DNA from: Methylotuvimicrobium sp. KM2
Lineage (GTDB): Bacteria; Pseudomonadota; Gammaproteobacteria; Methylococcales; Methylomonadaceae
Assembly (NCBI RefSeq): GCF_038051925.1
Contig: NZ_CP150634.1
Coordinates: 2,170,001 to 2,234,000 of the forward strand
Reading direction: 5' to 3'
DNA: 64,000 nt
Of this stretch, positions 56,939 to 64,000 are shown piece after piece. Each line of letters begins with the position of its first letter. The first letter of the stretch is position 1. Both the position numbers and the translations under genes were made by a program. The notes under the pieces are model-generated. The model did no database searches. It was not told the origin of the DNA and saw nothing but the letters and a program-made list of their open reading frames with translations.

Positions 56939-58182
56939 TCAGCTTGGCGGGCCGCGATATTCTCCATTCTTGGGGTAAGTTCGTGTCCACCGGCGTCGGT
57001 CTGGGATTGTTGATCGGCGTGACGCTGAGCATGGCCGGCATCTATCGGGGCATGGTCGACGACGCACAGGTGATGCTGGACAACACAGGCGCGGATCTGT
57101 GGGTAGTGCAGCAGGGCACACAGGGACCTTATGCCGAGTCATCCAGTCTGTACGACGATCTTTATCGCAGTCTGCTGAATATGCCGGGCGTGGAATACGC
57201 AGCCAATGTCACCTATCTGATTATGCAGGTAGGTCACGGCGATCAGGATGTTAGCTCCATGGTGGTTGGCATCACGGCCGGCAAGCCGGGTACGCCGGGA
57301 CAGCCTCGTTATCTCGTCGCCGGGCGACATATCACCCGTAGTCACTATGAAGCTATTGCCGATATTTCCAGCGGATTTCAGCTCGGCGAGCGCATCCGAA
57401 TCCGCCGCAATTTTTACACGGTCGTCGGATTGTCTAAGCGCACGGTATCTTATAACGGTGATCCGATGGTCTTCATACCGCTCAAAGACGCACAAGAAGC
57501 GCAATTTCTAAAAGACAACGATGCTCTGGTTCAGCAGCGGCGCCGCAATGCCGAGAACCCGGCCTTCAATCGCCCAGGCATTCCTGATCTGCTCGCTGTG
57601 GTGAATGCATCGCAAAGTTCCAACACCTACGTTAACGCGATACTTGTAAAGCTCAAACCCGGCACGCTACCTGAGGATGCAGCCGAGCCGATACGTCGCT
57701 GGATGCGCCTGCAAGTTTATACCCGTACCCAGATGGAATCGATTTTGATGGACAAGGTAATCGATAAATCAGCCAGGCAAATCGCCTTGTTTTTGGTGAT
57801 TCTGAGCATCGTCAGCGCGGCCATTGTCGCCTTCATCATCTATACCTTGACCTTGGGAAAAATCCGGGAAATCGCGGTACTTAAACTGATCGGCACCAAG
57901 AACCGCACCATTGCCGGCATGATCATGCAGCAGTCGCTTGCGCTTGGCACTATAGGTTTTGTGGTGGGAAAAATCACCGCTACGGCTGCCGCCGATGCTG
58001 CGGCACAGGGTTCTTTGCAATCCGTGCAGAGGCAATATGGACTGGGCGCGGCCAGCTACGTTCAGCAACTGATCGCACAACAAGCGGCGCAACAGACCAA
58101 AATCGACTTGATCGCGGCTCAGGCGCAGCGCCTCGTCGATAGTGCTGCGCTATACCAAGCCATGGGCGAAGGTGTCAATTGA
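56935..58182 (+). CDS. Chimeric gene: DevC-like ABC permease fused to a TolC-type C-terminal tail
   Basis: Residues 1-350 match a DevC/FtsX-type exporter permease: an N-terminal helix, a periplasmic MacB-like domain (about 45-270), a helix near 280-303, and the KIREIAVLKLIGTKNRTIAGMI coupling motif. The expected final two membrane helices are missing. After GFVVGKITAT the sequence becomes ADAAAQGSLQSVQRQYGLG, SYVQQLIAQQAAQQTKIDLI and a short VDSAALYQAMGEG end. That is the helical C-terminus of NodT/TolC-type outer membrane factors. A deletion has evidently joined the two genes in frame near 57985, removing the ATPase gene between them. The product is probably not a working permease. Confidence 0.85.
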   Translation: MISLAGRDILHSWGKFVSTGVGLGLLIGVTLSMAGIYRGMVDDAQVMLDNTGADLWVVQQGTQGPYAESSSLYDDLYRSLLNMPGVEYAANVTYLIMQVGHGDQDVSSMVVGITAGKPGTPGQPRYLVAGRHITRSHYEAIADISSGFQLGERIRIRRNFYTVVGLSKRTVSYNGDPMVFIPLKDAQEAQFLKDNDALVQQRRRNAENPAFNRPGIPDLLAVVNASQSSNTYVNAILVKLKPGTLPEDAAEPIRRWMRLQVYTRTQMESILMDKVIDKSARQIALFLVILSIVSAAIVAFIIYTLTLGKIREIAVLKLIGTKNRTIAGMIMQQSLALGTIGFVVGKITATAAADAAAQGSLQSVQRQYGLGAASYVQQLIAQQAAQQTKIDLIAAQAQRLVDSAALYQAMGEGVN

Positions 58183-58379
58183 GACTAAACTTTTGCTGGA
58201 TGAACGGCAATGATTTGCCGGTTAGCACCGACGCTGACTTGAAAGGAAAAGCGAAAGGTGGTCAAAAAGAGTGCGGTGACTCGAATCCCCAGGCAGGACG
58301 CCGTAACCCCAGCGCCTAATTTCCATCGCTTATTAGCCATGATTGATTGCATAGATATTTTTTGTGCTGGGTAAATATG

Positions 58380-58593
58380 CAGCAATTCCCAGTTTGAACA
58401 GTTTCGCCGATTTTAGGGTGTGGGGTATGCCTGTCGAGGAACGCCGTAAACCTATCCATGGGGGCTTGGCGGCAGCTCGAACGCCAAGGATGGCGTGAAT
58501 GCAGATTTTGCAGGAGCAAAAATCTGCCCTGCTGCAGACATCCTCGCCAAGCATACCCCACACCCTTTTTGATCTCTAAATTGGGAATTGCTG
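58380..58593. repeat. Type-3 MITE with 9-bp target duplication GTAAATATG
   Basis: 214 bp, ends CAGCAATTCCCA and TGGGAATTGCTG, with exact 9-bp duplications at 58371-58379 and 58594-58602. Interior hairpin at 58501-58527 (GCAGATTTTGC/GCAAAAATCTGC). It is inserted in a type-2 relic whose right part continues to about 58650. No gene lies in 58183-58662. Confidence 0.85.
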
Positions 58594-58662
58594 GTAAATA
58601 TGTCCATGGCTTGACGGAGGCTATCCCTGCCACCGAAACCTGTCTAGGGTATTGCTGGCCTC

Positions 58663-60414
58663 CTATGTTTTAAATTGGCCAACCATTTCTTTCAATTGGC
58701 TGGCCAAGGTCAACAATTCTCGGCATGCGGTTGTTGTATTTCTAGCGCCGATCGATGTTTCGTTGGAAACGGAACTGATGTTGCTAATGTTTCGGTTGAT
58801 TTCCTCGGCAACCATGCTTTGTTGTTCGGCGGCGTTTGCGATTAGATTATTCATGTCGTTGATCGTATCGATTTTGTCGCTAATGCTGGCGATTGCTTCG
58901 CCGGCCGATGCGGCTTGCTCGACACTGGTCGTGGCTTGTTTTTTTCCGTTTTCCATAACTTTGACTGCTTGTTCCGCACGTGCTTGTAAGCGTTCTATCG
59001 TTTTTTGGATTTCCAGCGTTGAATTTTGCGTGCGGCTGGCAAGCGTTCTGACTTCATCGGCGACAACCGCGAAGCCACGACCTTGTTCTCCGGCTCTGGC
59101 TGCTTCGATTGCGGCATTCAATGCCAGAAGGTTGGTTTGCTCGGCGATACCTTGAATGACGCCCAGTACTTCGCCGATGCTATTGCTATCCGATTGAAGT
59201 TCATGAATGACATGCGCGGCATTTTCCACTTCGGATGCCAATCGGTTAATGTCTGCAACGGCGGCCGTCACAACATTTTTGCCTGTCAGCGCTTCGGCGT
59301 CTGCTTTTGATGCGGCCTCTGAAGCTTTAACCGCATTGCGGGCGACTTCTTGAACGGTGGCTGTCATCTCTTCCATTGCCGTGGCTACTTGTGTGGTTTC
59401 GGATTGCTGCCTATCGACACCATGTTCGGTTTCCTCGGAAATATGGGCAAGGCGTTGCGAGGCTTGAGTCAGTTGCTCGCTGGTCGTGCTGATATGGTCG
59501 ACGGTCTTGGCTATTTTTTTTACGAAATTGTTGAAGCTATGCGCAACCCAAGCAAATTCGGTCTTTCCTTCGGTTTTCAGCCTGGCTCTGAGATCGCCTT
59601 CTCCGCTCGCAATATCTTGTAATTTTAGTGCCAGATCGGTTAACGGTGCAATGATGATGCGGTTCATCGAAATATAGCCGGCAGCACCTATTACGATCAA
59701 CGTGATAACCGTAAAGCCTATTGCGTACAGAACATGGGTTCTTAGTTGTTCATTGACTCGGTTCAACGGGGTGATGATTTCAAAAGCGCCATGAAGGTCG
59801 CCGGCGCGTTTGTTTTCCATTCGATAACCAAGAATATCGCTTCCTGTGTAATTACCCCATAGCTCGCTAGATGTAGCCGGATCGCCATGGCAGAGTTCGC
59901 ATTGCTTGGCCAGTCTTACCGGTCTAAAGTAACGGATTTCTTGGGTTTCTTCATCAATGTAGGAATATTCGGTGGACTGGGGATTATTTTGAAAAAACTG
60001 AAGGGCTTTTTGTTCCAGCGCATCAGCTTCGTTAGCAGGATTTCTCGCGCCGACTCGAGGTGCTTTGAATCGGAAGTTGCCTTCTTTAGCTTTGGCTTCG
60101 GCGACATCCATAGCATTCATGACCGGGACCGTCGCCAATATTTTTGCTCTTCGTGCCGGATTGATGCTGTCGCCGGCCATTATTTTTACAAGCTCGACAG
60201 AAAAAATACCGCTTTCCCATTTTTGATTGGTGTTTTCCCTAACCGACTCGGAAACCAGCAGCAGGTTCTTGGCATTTTGAATTTCGGATTCGATTAGTTT
60301 TTGTTTTTCCGATACGCCGTAAGTTATCAATAAGCCGCAAGCTATAATTGCCAGTCCCGTAAGGGTGATAGCCACTACTTTAACGCCAACAGAATTCCAA
60401 TTCATCATTATCAT
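58663..60414 (-). CDS. Methyl-accepting chemotaxis protein with DUF3365/Tll0287-like sensor bearing CxxCH
   Basis: This 583-residue receptor has a membrane helix (about 12-32) and a periplasmic DUF3365-type domain (about 35-225). That domain contains CELCH at 172-176, a heme-c attachment motif of the kind found in Tll0287-like redox or gas sensors. A second membrane helix (228-250), HAMP (252-305) and a cytoplasmic signalling domain follow, with the tip motif [20 protein letters not shown] near 430. It probably steers motility or adaptation toward redox or small-molecule cues. GGAG lies before the ATG at 60414. No other chemotaxis genes are adjacent. Confidence 0.9.
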   Translation of the reverse strand: MIMMNWNSVGVKVVAITLTGLAIIACGLLITYGVSEKQKLIESEIQNAKNLLLVSESVRENTNQKWESGIFSVELVKIMAGDSINPARRAKILATVPVMNAMDVAEAKAKEGNFRFKAPRVGARNPANEADALEQKALQFFQNNPQSTEYSYIDEETQEIRYFRPVRLAKQCELCHGDPATSSELWGNYTGSDILGYRMENKRAGDLHGAFEIITPLNRVNEQLRTHVLYAIGFTVITLIVIGAAGYISMNRIIIAPLTDLALKLQDIASGEGDLRARLKTEGKTEFAWVAHSFNNFVKKIAKTVDHISTTSEQLTQASQRLAHISEETEHGVDRQQSETTQVATAMEEMTATVQEVARNAVKASEAASKADAEALTGKNVVTAAVADINRLASEVENAAHVIHELQSDSNSIGEVLGVIQGIAEQTNLLALNAAIEAARAGEQGRGFAVVADEVRTLASRTQNSTLEIQKTIERLQARAEQAVKVMENGKKQATTSVEQAASAGEAIASISDKIDTINDMNNLIANAAEQQSMVAEEINRNISNISSVSNETSIGARNTTTACRELLTLASQLKEMVGQFKT

Positions 60415-60576
60415 ATTTGTTCTCCGGCATATCCTGAGTGAATATTATATGCGATATGCATTGTCAATTGGCCGTACAGTTCAAGTCTGGTTACGGATAT
60501 AGTTGTTAAAAAGTAAATGTTTGGCTTTGGTTAATCGTTAATCAATTCATAAATATTTCGAGTCCCTGCGTATTAA

Positions 60577-60727
60577 CCTGAATTCGGCAGTTTAACCATC
60601 AAGCTCATGAAGTATTCCAAGATATTAGGTAAACATTCTCCTAATCTATTGGATTAACGAGAGTTCTATGCATATGCATAGCTATTGAATTAACCTCTTA
60701 TTCTTCATGGTGAAATGCTTTTTTCGG
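60577..60727. repeat. Type-5 MITE with 5-bp target duplication ATTAA
   Basis: It begins CCTGAATTCGGCAGTTTAACC and ends CTTCATGGTGAAATGC then TTTTTTCGG; it is the reverse orientation of the copy at 1923-2088. ATTAA flanks both sides (60572-60576, 60728-60732). Confidence 0.75.
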
Positions 60728-60778
60728 ATTAATGAGGCGAAGCTGCGTTCTAAGTCTGTACCCAAATAGATCCAAAAT

Positions 60779-60939
60779 TATACCCTTTGCTAGTCAAATT
60801 TCGGCGTCGGGGTGCCCGTCAAAGGACGCCGTGAATACGTCCGTGTAGGCTCTATGACAGCATCCATGCTGCCAAAGCCTTTGCGAACACCCCGGCGCCT
60901 CCATACGCTAATGCCGAAATTTGAAGTGCGATAGGTATA
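60779..60939. repeat. Type-2 MITE, complete copy
   Basis: 161 bp, TATACCCTTTGCTAGTCAAA to TTTGAAGTGCGATAGGTATA. The interior GGTGCCCGTCAAAGGACGCC and CACCCCGGCGCC blocks are shared with the other copies. The rest of 60415-61331 shows no gene. Confidence 0.75.
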
Positions 60940-61331
60940 ATTATGTGCTGATTGCAAATCCAATCGCCGGAAACGGCCGGAATGGCTTTTTTTGCACTGA
61001 GCAAAATGACCTAACACCCCTGCGAATCCTTAAGCCCTACCAAAATTTGAAGTACGAAAAGGGATGTTTCGTTTCCATCGCTTAGTCGAGCAATCAGCAG
61101 GTTATTTCGTTAATTAGGATAGCTTATAAATCGGCAGATGAGTATTTTACTTTAATTGTATAAGGTTATATCCCTAAAAAAAGCGAAGTTATGAATTAAA
61201 TCATAAAAATAACCTGTATCATCAGGCGCGTAAACGCAAATTTGAATTTACTCCATAGATTCAATCCTTCAATTGCGATTAAGCTGATGTAAACTATCGG
61301 TCGTTTTTTAATCAAAATCGATCGAACAGCT

Positions 61332-61814
61332 ATGAAAAAAATCAAAGTTCTTTTTGTTTGCATGGGGAATATTTGCCGTTCCCCGACCGCCGAAGGAATC
61401 TTTACCAAGCTAATTGAAGAGGAGGGGCTTAGTCATTTATTTGAAATTGATTCAGCCGGAACGCATGCCTATCATGTTGGCGAACAGCCTGATTTACGGG
61501 CTCAAAAAGCCGCAAGAGAACGCGGTATAGAATTGCGACATTTGCAAGCAAGAAAGGTTATTTATGCCGATTTTGAGGACTATGATTATTTGCTGGTGAT
61601 GGATGACGACAATTATTCGATTCTGCTCGAAGCTTGTCCCGAAAATCACCGGGGTAAGATAAGTTATTTGTTGGATCATGCGCCGCATCTCGCTACACGC
61701 GAGGTGCCGGATCCATACTATGGAGGCCGGTACGGTTTTGAGCGCGTGTTGGATCTAGTTGAGGAAGCCGCAGTGGGTTTTTTGAATATGTTAAAAGAGC
61801 AAGGGAAGGTATGA
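61332..61814 (+). CDS. Low-molecular-weight protein-tyrosine phosphatase
   Basis: This 160-residue cytoplasmic phosphatase has the P-loop VCMGNICRSPTAEG (catalytic Cys10 and Arg16) and the acid loop VPDPYYGG with the catalytic Asp near residue 126. The size is standard. Such enzymes dephosphorylate tyrosine on bacterial kinases or small substrates. No exopolysaccharide or kinase genes are next to it, so the target is unknown. The N-terminus starts at the first ATG, at 61332. It lacks the second Cys pair of ArsC-type relatives. Confidence 0.93.
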   Translation: MKKIKVLFVCMGNICRSPTAEGIFTKLIEEEGLSHLFEIDSAGTHAYHVGEQPDLRAQKAARERGIELRHLQARKVIYADFEDYDYLLVMDDDNYSILLEACPENHRGKISYLLDHAPHLATREVPDPYYGGRYGFERVLDLVEEAAVGFLNMLKEQGKV

Positions 61815-61955
61815 CGTGGAAAGTTTAAAAGCCGCGTTGTGCTGTATCAGGTCGGCTAAAGAATCGAGAAGGTTAGGCGATAAGTGAGCAATTCGTCGAA
61901 GTAAATAAGGCATAAATATCTTTTTTGCTAATCGAATTTGGGCTCAAAGATTTGT

Positions 61956-62164
61956 TATACCCGTCGTAGATCAAAATTCGGCGTCTGGGTGTCCGCTAAA
62001 GGACGCCGTGAATACGTCCGTATAGGCTCTATGCCAGCTCCATGCCGGCAAAGCCTTTATGAGCGCCATGGATGGCGTGAATGTCGATTTTGCAGGAGCG
62101 AAAATCGACCGGACACCCAGGCGCCTTCTCTGGCACTGCCGAAATTTGAAGTGCAAAAGGTATA
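61956..62164. repeat. Type-2 MITE with extra hairpin module
   Basis: 209 bp, TATACCCGTCGTAGATCAAA to TTGAAGTGCAAAAGGTATA. Compared with 60779-60939 it carries an insert, ATGGATGGCGTGAATG, followed by the stem GTCGATTTTGC.../GCGAAAATCGAC (62083-62109). That module is shared with type-3 elements. Confidence 0.75.
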
Positions 62165-62213
62165 TAATGATTGGAAATGGTTTTGCATTGAGCAAAAATC
62201 CACCGAATATTCG

Positions 62214-62428
62214 CAGCAATTCCCAGTTTGAGCAGTTTCGCCGAGTTTAGGGTGTGGGGTATGCCTGTCGAGGAACGCCGTAAACCCATCCATGGGGGCT
62301 TGGCGGCAGCTCGAACGCCAAGGATGGCGTGAATGCAGATTTTGCATGGAGCAAAAATCTGCCCTGCTGCCGACATCCTCGCCAAGCATACCCCACACCC
62401 TTTTTGATCTCCAAATTGGGAATTGCTG
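62214..62428. repeat. Type-3 MITE with 9-bp target duplication GAATATTCG
   Basis: 215 bp, ends CAGCAATTCCCA and TGGGAATTGCTG; duplications at 62205-62213 and 62429-62437. Hairpin module at 62335-62362. It lies upstream of the dienelactone hydrolase gene; together with the type-2 copy it fills most of the spacer. Confidence 0.88.
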
Positions 62429-62479
62429 GAATATTCGGGTTTTTCTCTACAGTCGGTGCCGACATGTATGTGTTAAAAG

Positions 62480-62485
62480 TATAAT
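62480..62485 (+). promoter_or_regulatory. Possible -10 box of the dienelactone hydrolase gene
   Basis: TATAAT lies 33 bp before the ATG and 52 bp beyond the type-3 MITE end. The -35 region at 17-bp spacing (TGCCGA) is weak. Confidence 0.4.
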
Positions 62486-62517
62486 CTATAAAAATTCCAA
62501 TAAACGAGGAGAGAATT

Positions 62518-63240
62518 ATGGCAATTGTGTCGAATACTGTCGACTACCTGGATGGTGATGCGGTTTTAGAAGGTTTTTTTGCCTATGACGATGCATTAGA
62601 TGGGCGGAGGCCTGCCGTTTTGATTAGTCATGCTTGGGGTGGGAGAGACGAATTTGTTGCCGATAAGGCAAAAAAGCTTGCAGAGTTGGGATATGTCGGT
62701 TTCGCATTGGATATTTACGGTAAAGGCAAACGAGGGAACAGTATCGAGGAAAACTCTCAATTGATGCAGCCATTTATGGATGATCGCGCGATGCTGCAAA
62801 GGCGCATTGCTGCAGCATTATCGGCGGTTAAATTATTGCCTTGGGTCGACGATCAAATGATTGCGGCGATCGGTTTTTGCTTCGGTGGTCTGTGTGTGCT
62901 CGATTTGGCTAGAACCGGTGCCGATCTAAAAGGCGTGGCCAGTTTTCACGGCTTGCTGATTCCGCCGGGTAATCTGGTTGCTACTGATATTAAAGCTAAA
63001 GTATTGGTGATGCACGGTAATGACGATCCGATGGCGCCGGTCGATCATGTCGTGGCGCTGGAAAAAGAGTTGACCGATGCAGGTGCTGATTGGCAAATAC
63101 ATGTTTACGGTAATACCGTGCATGCGTTTACAAATCCGCTGGCTAACGATCCTGGTTTCGGAACCGTCTATAACTCTCTTGCCGACAATCGTTCTTGGAA
63201 AAGTTTGCTTGCGTTTTTGCAAGAAGCTTTCGCGCGATAA
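62518..63240 (+). CDS. Dienelactone hydrolase family protein
   Basis: This 240-residue alpha/beta hydrolase has the nucleophile motif GFCFGG with Cys near residue 122 in place of the usual Ser, as in dienelactone hydrolases. The acid Asp lies in HGNDDPMAP near 175, and the His in NTVHAFTNP near 206. The triad is complete. The family hydrolyses lactones or esters; the true substrate here is unknown, and no aromatic degradation genes are near. GAGGAGAG precedes the ATG. The gene stands between type-3 MITEs on both sides. Confidence 0.92.
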   Translation: MAIVSNTVDYLDGDAVLEGFFAYDDALDGRRPAVLISHAWGGRDEFVADKAKKLAELGYVGFALDIYGKGKRGNSIEENSQLMQPFMDDRAMLQRRIAAALSAVKLLPWVDDQMIAAIGFCFGGLCVLDLARTGADLKGVASFHGLLIPPGNLVATDIKAKVLVMHGNDDPMAPVDHVVALEKELTDAGADWQIHVYGNTVHAFTNPLANDPGFGTVYNSLADNRSWKSLLAFLQEAFAR

Positions 63241-63294
63241 GTTATATCTCCCATAGCGCCAATCTGTATTTTGAATTCAACAAATAAGAGAATG

Positions 63295-63507
63295 TAGTAA
63301 TTCCCAGTTTGAGCCGTTTCGCCGATTTTAGGGTGTGGGGTATGCCTGTCGAGGAACGCTGTAAACCCATCCATGGGGGCTTGACGGCGGCTCGAGCTCC
63401 AGGGATGGCGTGAATGCAGATTTGCATGGAGTAAAATCTGCCCTGCTGCCGATATTCTCGCTAAGCACACCCCGCACCCTTTTTGATCCCCAAATTGGGA
63501 ATTGCTG
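63295..63507. repeat. Type-3 MITE with 9-bp target duplication AAGAGAATG
   Basis: 213 bp, left end TAGTAATTCCCA and right end TGGGAATTGCTG; duplications at 63286-63294 and 63508-63516. A hairpin at 63416-63440 is a slightly decayed form of the module. Its right duplication ends 9 bp before the rpsF -35 box. Confidence 0.85.
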
Positions 63508-63525
63508 AAGAGAATGAGCAATCGC

Positions 63526-63554
63526 TTGCCCGTTATTGGTAAAACATTTATAAT
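63526..63554 (+). promoter_or_regulatory. Sigma-70 promoter of the rpsF operon
   Basis: TTGCCC, a 17-bp spacer, then a perfect TATAAT. About 90 bp of leader follow before the rpsF ATG. Confidence 0.8.
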
Positions 63555-63644
63555 CGCCGGTTTTGGCGCATTCCGTGCCATATCCTTGCTTTACCATCTT
63601 TCTTAAGACTAGAGATGGAAGGCTTTTTCCCGAAAGGAGTAATC

Positions 63645-64000
63645 ATGCGACATTATGAAATTGTCTTTTTAGTCCATCCCGACCAAAGTGCTCAGGTTGC
63701 GGCGATGCTTGATCGTTACAAAGCGACTATTGAAGCTGCGTCCGGCAAAATTCATCGTCTTGAAGATTGGGGGCGTAGGCATTTAGCTTATCCCATCAAC
63801 AAAATCCATAAAGCTCATTACGTTCTGATGAACATCGAATGCGATCAGCCGACTCTCGAAGAACTGGAAAGCGGTTTTCGTTTTAACGATGCGATTTTGC
63901 GTAGCATGACGCTGCTGAGAAAGGAAGCCGTCACCGAGCCTTCTAAAATCGCGACCTCGACAGCGGATGAAAATAAAGCTGCCGAATTAAAGGCTAAAGC
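63645..64000 (+). CDS. rpsF: Ribosomal protein S6 (N-terminal part, continues past the window)
   Basis: The ATG at 63645 has AAAGGAGT upstream and opens a frame that runs off the end after 118 codons. The start [18 protein letters not shown], the [14 protein letters not shown] segment and HYVLMNIE are typical of S6, which binds 16S rRNA with S18 in the small subunit. The last residues (from about 105) form the variable Ala/Lys/Glu-rich tail. The usual partners rpsR and rplI should lie just beyond the window. Confidence 0.95.
   Translation, partial: MRHYEIVFLVHPDQSAQVAAMLDRYKATIEAASGKIHRLEDWGRRHLAYPINKIHKAHYVLMNIECDQPTLEELESGFRFNDAILRSMTLLRKEAVTEPSKIATSTADENKAAELKAK

Noticed and set aside
58268..58290. 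GGTGACTCGAATCCCC resembling a tRNA T-arm
   Set aside because: No acceptor, D or anticodon arm can be built around it; there is no tRNA gene here.
62029..62465. Several overlapping frames reading HSRHPWRSSCRQAP-like peptides
   Set aside because: They are translations of type-2 and type-3 MITEs and recur at each copy, so they reflect repeat DNA rather than genes.

Overview
The window looks like part of a gammaproteobacterial chromosome, most likely a Methylomicrobium/Methylotuvimicrobium-type methanotroph or a close relative. That assignment is an inference from overall gene style: moderate GC, a pyruvate-kinase-like gene remnant, glycogen phosphorylase, TRAP and DASS carriers, a V-type ATPase with sodium-type ring ligands, and a heavy load of miniature transposable elements. 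No methane-oxidation gene lies in the window, so it is not proven.

Layout. 1-1.5 kb: end of an arsC arsenate reductase and an ACR3 arsenite exporter. 2.5-6 kb: AI-2E-family permease, DegS-like periplasmic protease, and an exported beta-rich protein. 6.7-12.4 kb: pstS-pstC-pstA-pstB-phoU behind a good Pho box, with two mutually complementary 7-bp tandem arrays between pstS and pstC. 12.5-25.8 kb: an unusual cation-related region holding a CaCA antiporter, a P2-type Ca2+-ATPase with an N-terminal HMA-like domain, an overlapping MetK paralogue with altered active-site residues, a separate HMA-like membrane protein with a DUF5132-like partner, glycogen phosphorylase, and two overlapping DUF697/YeeP-type GTPases. 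I consider this the best candidate for an undescribed system. 25.9-28.2 kb: an IS91-family element with a frameshifted accessory tyrosine recombinase. 28.7-34.8 kb: small hypothetical protein, cyclic-2,3-diphosphoglycerate-synthetase-like protein, fused MFS/spermidine synthase-like protein, DUF3422 protein. 35.4-36.0 kb: a ParE/RelE toxin gene split by a MITE, with its antitoxin. 36.4-40.0 kb: TRAP transporter with TatT lipoprotein. 40.2-44.9 kb: Fpg, a GldG/GldF pair without its ATPase, and a DASS carrier. 45.4 kb: membrane-anchored winged-helix protein. 47.4-54.8 kb: V-type ATPase operon (B-D-I-K-E-DUF2764-A). 55.2-58.2 kb: TetR-HlyD-ABC permease, where the permease gene is fused in frame to the tail of a TolC-type gene. 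58.7-64 kb: chemoreceptor with a CxxCH sensor domain, low-molecular-weight phosphatase, dienelactone hydrolase, and the start of rpsF with a near-consensus promoter.

The intergenic DNA is dominated by several families of miniature inverted-repeat elements, often nested. I could read target-site duplications for three of them: TA (type 1), 9 bp (type 3) and 5 bp (type 5). One type-1 insertion interrupts the toxin gene, and removing it with one TA restores the reading frame. All family assignments come from reading motifs by eye; no search was run.
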